Part shown: positions 26,085-29,236 of the stretch, piece after piece
How the letters are laid out: each line of letters opens with the position of its first letter
Numbering within the stretch: the first letter of the stretch is position 1
Source of the DNA: DAIPKP01 sp964545875
GTDB taxonomy: Bacteria > Synergistota > Synergistia > Synergistales > Aminiphilaceae
Assembly (NCBI GenBank): GCA_964545875.1
Contig: CAZJHH010000019.1
Coordinates: 1-29,236 of the forward strand
Direction: 5' to 3'
DNA length: 29,236 bases
Program-made: the position numbers and the translations under genes
The notes under the pieces: model-generated
Told to the model about the DNA's origin: nothing
Seen by the model: the letters and a program-made list of their open reading frames with translations, nothing else
Database searches by the model: none

Positions 26085-26470
26085 GGGCTCCGGTTGTTCG
26101 GAATTTCCGAAGAGCCGCACTCGAAGGAAGAGACTTTTCCGCCCTCGGATTGCTCCGGGGGCTTTCTGGTGTCTTCCGTGCCCTGAAACCCCCGCCGCTC
26201 AACACATTTCAACGACAAGGCCCCCGAGAGCCTCTGTACTGCAGTCCGGGCCAAAAGGGGAACATTTACACATCCAGCCAAAAGAACGGGGCTCTCCGTG
26301 GCTGTATCGGGCTGGTTTTTTGGCTGGGAGCTGTTCGAAGAGGGGGAAAGAGCCCTACCGCATCCACTCGCGAAAATCTCAACGTCCTTCGTGCTTTTCC
26401 GCTTTCCTTTACTTCTGCACTTGTCCTTCCTACACGCTATCCTTTGCTTGAAGCTATAAGATTTTAAGGG
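26085..26470. other. 386-base gap between convergent int and the minus-strand element genes
   Basis: I see no supported gene here. Directly after the int stop is a palindrome TTCGGAATTTCCGAA (26097-26111) flanked by GGCTC/GAGCC (26086-26090, 26112-26116). Further on is a 10-bp inverted repeat, CCAGCCAAAA (26274-26283) and TTTTGGCTGG (26318-26327), 34 bases apart, which could form a large hairpin. The last 90 bases are richer in A and T. Any of these could end the convergent transcripts, though no classic hairpin plus T-run stands out. Confidence 0.5.
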
Positions 26471-26991
26471 CTATTCGTGTCGTTTCAGCAAATTGATTTC
26501 TTCGAGCTGTGAAAGTCTTAACGTTACTATTTGCAAATGTTTCTCTGTTGCAGAAATAGACTTTTTCAGGGGTTCCGTTTCTGGGAATTCCTCCAAATAT
26601 AGGAGGTTATACGCACCCTTTGCGGCAAGAATCTTGTTTTCCGCAGCCGCTATCTCGCAATATTCCTTGAGTGCCCTTGCCATGTCCAGGGAGATGCCCT
26701 CGGGCGTTTCGTTTTTAAGGGCTTCCAGCTCGGAACTTGCCTTTTCGAAAAAGGTTATTGCCTCCGGCAACCTCTCTTTTTCCAGGGAACGGATTTCTTC
26801 TGCGCTCATCTCCGGAATGTCCGGGACGAAAGATATTGTTTCGCGGTACGCTTCGCTTCCGGACTCGATTTCTACCACTTGAGCCAGAAAAGCATCTACC
26901 TTATCTTCCGCGCTTCCCCAAAAAGAAAAAACGCTCCCGCAACGACCAATATCCCCACCGCCAGCAGCACGCCGATAAGCTTCTTGCTCAT
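26471..26991 (-). pseudogene. Membrane-anchored helical protein, reading frame broken (or read by frameshift)
   Basis: A good start (ATG at 26991, AAGGGGG seven or so bases upstream) encodes MSKKLIGVLLAVGILVVAGAF, a short tail-in signal anchor, but that frame stops at 26896-26898 after 31 codons. The -1 frame takes over at a homopolymer stretch (TTTTTTCTTTTTGGGG, minus strand, 26931 to 26916). It then runs about 145 codons of helical, coiled-coil-like sequence (SAEDKVDAFLAQ, EIRSLEKERLPEAITFFEKASSELEALKN) to 26471. Joined, it would be a single-pass membrane protein of about 173 residues. One extra T in the run would restore it. I do not recognise the family. The downstream frame also has an ATG at 27016 without a ribosome site. 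Confidence 0.5.
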
Positions 26992-27134
26992 GGCAACGCC
27001 CCCTTTCTGAGGCCATTCTATCGCAACCCCATCATCTGGGCCAATTTTCGGCGATTGGCGGAGTAGTATGTAAAAGATAGCGCCCACGTGTGAGCCAAAG
27101 GGAAAGCCCCTGGGGGATACCTAAGGGGCTGTTA

Positions 27135-27542
27135 TTATTCGTCCCCGAAAGGTTCAAGCCCTTCTTCCCGCCGGATTTCATCAACGTCTTTGAAAACCAC
27201 GTTGATAATTGGCGGCTCCAATTTCTCCACCTGAGCCGCAACACGTTCGAGAAAATCACCCTCCGATTTCCCCAACAACTCCGAAGCCCTCAAGCGGTCT
27301 GCGGTCTTTTCCTCGGGATCATTCATTATCTGGCTCCAAAAGACCTGACGCTTTTCCCGAGAAGCGATGAGAGCGTTTTTTCGTTCTTCCTCCCTGGAAG
27401 CAATCGCTTCTTGTATGTCAGGTTTTGTCAAGAGTTCTTGCCCTATGCCTCGGGCTGTTCGTTCGCTGTATCCCGCAGTTATCGCCGCCTGGGTTGCGTT
27501 GCCTTCGTAGCATTCAATGAATCGTTTCTGCTTCGGTGTCAT
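27135..27542 (-). CDS. terS: Phage terminase small subunit (Terminase_2 type)
   Basis: TerS recognises the packaging site and directs the large subunit to cut and package DNA. I start at the ATG at 27542 (135 residues), with AAAGGA 10 bases upstream; the TTG at 27572 is less likely. The N-terminal helix-turn-helix region is MTPKQKRFIECYEGNATQAAITAGYSERTA, a classic small-terminase signature. The rest is helical, with a C-terminal acidic segment. No large subunit gene lies downstream: the next gene is the broken membrane protein, then the integrase. It therefore looks like an orphan, as in phage satellites. Confidence 0.87.
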   Translation of the reverse strand: MTPKQKRFIECYEGNATQAAITAGYSERTARGIGQELLTKPDIQEAIASREEERKNALIASREKRQVFWSQIMNDPEEKTADRLRASELLGKSEGDFLERVAAQVEKLEPPIINVVFKDVDEIRREEGLEPFGDE

Positions 27543-27815
27543 CCTGTCCACATCCTTTCTGTCACCTGTCAACGTATTGCCACGCTCTAAGTCGTCTGAC
27601 CTAAAATCGAAGGATACCCCCGCCAGGTACTGTCAATCTATGAAATTGATTTTTCATGTAAGCACTAACCGCGCCGGACTCGACCCTCAAGGGAAAAAGG
27701 CTGGTAAGTACCTTTTTGTTCTGGGGGGGGAATGCCTCTCGCCAAAAGATGATAGCTCCTGCGGGCTCTGTCGGGCTCCTAGGGGATGCTCTGCACCACG
27801 CCAAGGGGAATATGC
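27543..27815 (-). promoter_or_regulatory. non-coding gap upstream of terS with terminator-like hairpin and possible operator
   Basis: On the minus strand, about 95 bases past the preceding gene, AAAAAGG/CCTTTTT (27711-27717 complement with 27694-27700) forms a hairpin with a 10-base loop and a T-run, a likely terminator. Closer to terS lies an inverted repeat ATGAAA/TTTCAT (27640-27645, 27652-27657). It sits just upstream of TTGACA (27631-27636), a consensus -35 without a good -10 at 16-18 bases. terS may therefore be transcribed and controlled separately from the upstream gene. Confidence 0.45.
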
Positions 27816-28088
27816 CTAACCCCTCCACGCCTTGAACGCCGCGCGCAGTTCCTCCCACGGCACGCGGACCACCTCAAGCCCTGCGGAACGCATCCAGGCC
27901 CTGATTGCTCCGTGGAAGGCCACTTCCGTACCGCCTGGCAACGTTCGGAAGGTTTCCAGATCCCTTTTCCAGAGAGCGATGATTTTCTCCGGGGCTTGCT
28001 CAAGTTCTGGGGGAAGGAGAACGCTCCCCGGATCGTACCGGGGAACGCTCAACTTTGAGCTGTCCAGCGGGGGAACCTGGCGGCTCAT
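27816..28088 (-). CDS. Hypothetical element protein, coupled to the replication-type gene
   Basis: This is a 90-residue soluble protein of unknown family. The ATG overlaps the stop of the upstream gene as ATGA, which argues that it is real and co-translated. The sequence has a proline-rich start (SRQVPPLDSSKL, LLPPELEQAPEKI) and a helical remainder with several Trp and Arg residues (ALWKRDLETFRTL, GAIRAWMRSAGLEV, AAFKAWRG). No signal peptide, membrane helix or metal motif is seen. Confidence 0.7.
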   Translation of the reverse strand: MSRQVPPLDSSKLSVPRYDPGSVLLPPELEQAPEKIIALWKRDLETFRTLPGGTEVAFHGAIRAWMRSAGLEVVRVPWEELRAAFKAWRG

Positions 28089-29236
28089 GCTGCGCCCTCC
28101 GCCCTGACAAGAGTCTCCTTTTCCGCTCTGGTTCGGGCCTCATCCAGGGTTTTCCCGTCCCGCCGGTGATAGGCTTCTCTCTCAAGAAAATAGTTCCGGA
28201 GAGTGGGCCGCAACCCCCGGATGCTTGCGGGATAGTCCAGTTTTATGCGGGACTTTTCCTTTGGCGGTGGATCTTCGCCGGATATTTCCCGAAGCTCCCT
28301 GAGCTTGTCCAGCGCGTGCGGGTCGAACTCGGGCTCTTCGGTGTCGGAATAATCTTCTGGGTTCGAAGGAGGAGAGCCACCTTCCGGTTCATCCTCTTCG
28401 GGTTCCTCCTCGATGCTGGTCAGGATTTCCGAAGGCGGTGCTCCTGCTTCCTGGGAATCGAGATATGCCGCCTCAATGAGCTGGCGGGATATTCGCTCCC
28501 GATCTTCGGAGGACATGCCCGGAAAAGCCAGAAGCATTTCTTCTCGGCCCCGGATCGCCTCCCGGTCATTTTCGGGAAGCTCGGAATACCAGTTTCGGAT
28601 TTCGGGATTGTCGGGGTTCGAAAGGGAAGATTCCCCAGATGATTCGGAACCTGATTCTCTTGGGGGGATGGAAAACTTCCGAATCATGCCTCTATCCCAG
28701 TCACCGCAAGGGTTCCGATTCGGAAGGTGGGGTTCCGAATCATTTCCGAATCCCTCCACGCTTCCGAATGATTCGGAATGATTCGGAAGGGGGGGTTCCG
28801 AATGGGAGCCGTTGGTATCACTGGGTTGGATTGATGATTCGGAAGTTTGTAAGCTCCCTATAGAGAACCCACCTTCCGAATCTTTTTCTTCCCAATCCCT
28901 TTCTTTCGAACCCGGCGCCCAATAGAGAGTATTTTTCGTGCTCCCCTGTTTCTTGAGCCTCCCCGATTCGATGAATTCCCCGAGATAGTTTTTCACGGTC
29001 TTGTCGCTTACCGAGACCCCAACCTCCCGAAGATATTTCAACACTTCCGCCGCGGCAAACTTCACGCCTGGAGCCTGGATTTCGAACACGAAAGCCTCTA
29101 CCGCTCCTCTGGTGTCCTGTGCTGGCGGCACGGGGTTGTCGTTGACGGTCAACCCTATGATCTCGGATTTCCCGGTGTAGAGGTTCTCCCCTCCGTGGAT
29201 GGTGAAGGAAAAGAGATCTCCCCGCTTGCCTGTCCA
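28085..29236 (-). CDS. Replication-type protein with winged helix, C-terminal part (start beyond the window)
   Basis: An in-frame TTG at 29152 could be taken as a start, but the frame stays open to the window edge and encodes plausible sequence (GKRGDLFSFTIHGGENLYTG), so I treat the gene as partial. Visible parts are a winged-helix-like domain (AAEVLKYLREVGVSVSDKTV then KNYLGEFIESGRLKKQGS then TKNTLYW). A low-complexity Ser/Glu/Pro/Asn linker of about 90 residues follows, encoded by the repeat cluster at 28642-28881. Next is an acidic helical region (EEEPEEDEPEGG) and a basic C-terminal helix. Such a tail is common after the RepA-like ATPase domain of phage replicative helicases or initiators, but that domain, if present, is out of view. 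The function is inferred. Confidence 0.6.
   Translation of the reverse strand, partial: WTGKRGDLFSFTIHGGENLYTGKSEIIGLTVNDNPVPPAQDTRGAVEAFVFEIQAPGVKFAAAEVLKYLREVGVSVSDKTVKNYLGEFIESGRLKKQGSTKNTLYWAPGSKERDWEEKDSEGGFSIGSLQTSESSIQPSDTNGSHSEPPLPNHSESFGSVEGFGNDSEPHLPNRNPCGDWDRGMIRKFSIPPRESGSESSGESSLSNPDNPEIRNWYSELPENDREAIRGREEMLLAFPGMSSEDRERISRQLIEAAYLDSQEAGAPPSEILTSIEEEPEEDEPEGGSPPSNPEDYSDTEEPEFDPHALDKLRELREISGEDPPPKEKSRIKLDYPASIRGLRPTLRNYFLEREAYHRRDGKTLDEARTRAEKETLVRAEGAA
28642..28881. repeat. iteron-like cluster: eleven copies of ATTCGGAA/TTCCGAAT
   Basis: Exact 8-mers start at 28642, 28677, 28718, 28733, 28744, 28762, 28771, 28781, 28796, 28837 and 28874, in mixed orientation. Six extend to TGATTCGGAA. 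The central copies (28718-28803) are spaced 9-18 bases apart; the outer ones 35-41 bases, near multiples of a helical turn. They lie inside the coding region of the replication-type gene just after its winged-helix segment. The copies are read as SE, FG, IR or PN depending on frame, so the DNA and not the peptide is repeated. The likely role is a protein-binding array of a replication origin. Confidence 0.8.

Noticed and set aside
26311..26337. Possible tRNA-Gln 3'-end remnant (TGGCTGGG followed by TTCGAA) as an attachment-site copy
   Set aside because: Only eight contiguous bases match the tRNA end, and the spacing to TTCGAA differs; too short to separate from chance, and it lies inside the element rather than at an end.
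26150..26467. Plus-strand ORF of 105 codons after the integrase
   Set aside because: No ribosome site, no protein-like pattern and it spans the inverted repeats; treated as non-coding.
28642..28881. CRISPR array
   Set aside because: The repeats are 8-10 bases, in both orientations, with uneven short gaps inside an open reading frame; there are no 20-40 base repeats with regular spacers.

Overview
The window looks like bacterial chromosome ending in an integrated mobile element. Three regions can be told apart. (1) Positions 1-722 hold the 5' end of a 16S rRNA gene on the minus strand, its leader and promoter, and a divergent promoter for a class A penicillin-binding protein gene. (2) Positions 723-24957 are a dense housekeeping region. 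Apart from the penicillin-binding protein gene, every gene is on the minus strand. (3) From about 25000 to the window end lies an accessory element: a tyrosine integrase next to tRNA-Gln, an orphan-looking terminase small subunit, a frame-broken membrane protein, and the C-terminal part of a replication-type protein whose gene contains a cluster of iteron-like repeats.

The organism is most likely a member of Synergistota, but I hold this only moderately. The support is the 16S 5' sequence as I remember such sequences, and the gene content: alpha/beta glycyl-tRNA synthetase, pyruvate phosphate dikinase next to its regulatory protein, and a 7TM-HD phosphodiesterase. The gene order joins two clusters that are separate in Bacillus subtilis: glmU-prs-ctc-pth-mfd-mazG, and phoH-pgpH-ybeY-era-recO-glyQ-glyS-ppsR. 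Here they form one long minus-strand series, bridged by a NifU-like gene and interrupted by a corC-like gene. A 16S database search would settle the phylum.

Reading the minus strand in transcription order: tRNA-Gln has a near-consensus promoter and a clear terminator. A second promoter then starts glmU-prs-rplY(ctc)-pth, which ends at a hairpin followed by nine T. Next come a small ORF, mfd, mazG, a NifU-like gene, phoH, pgpH, ybeY, corC-like, era and recO, mostly separated by 0-40 bases or overlapping. A 238-base leader with a possible but weak T-box signature precedes glyQ-glyS, which ends at a terminator. ppsR and ppdK follow and converge on ponA at a bidirectional terminator with a 20-bp perfect stem. 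The cellular themes are cell-wall precursor supply and polymerisation (glmU, ponA), nucleotide and PEP metabolism (prs, mazG, ppdK/ppsR), translation and ribosome maturation (rplY, pth, ybeY, era, glyQS), DNA repair (mfd, recO) and probable c-di-AMP turnover (pgpH).

The most interesting part is the mobile element. Within 240 bases (28642-28881) there are eleven exact copies of the 8-mer ATTCGGAA or its complement, inside a gene whose product carries a winged-helix-like domain just before the repeat-encoded linker. The copies are read in all three frames, so the repetition is kept at the DNA level. This resembles a replication origin embedded in an initiator gene, as in phage lambda O. The same element carries a terminase small subunit with no large subunit beside it, a layout that suggests a phage satellite (PICI-like) or a degraded prophage. 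The far end of the element is outside the window.
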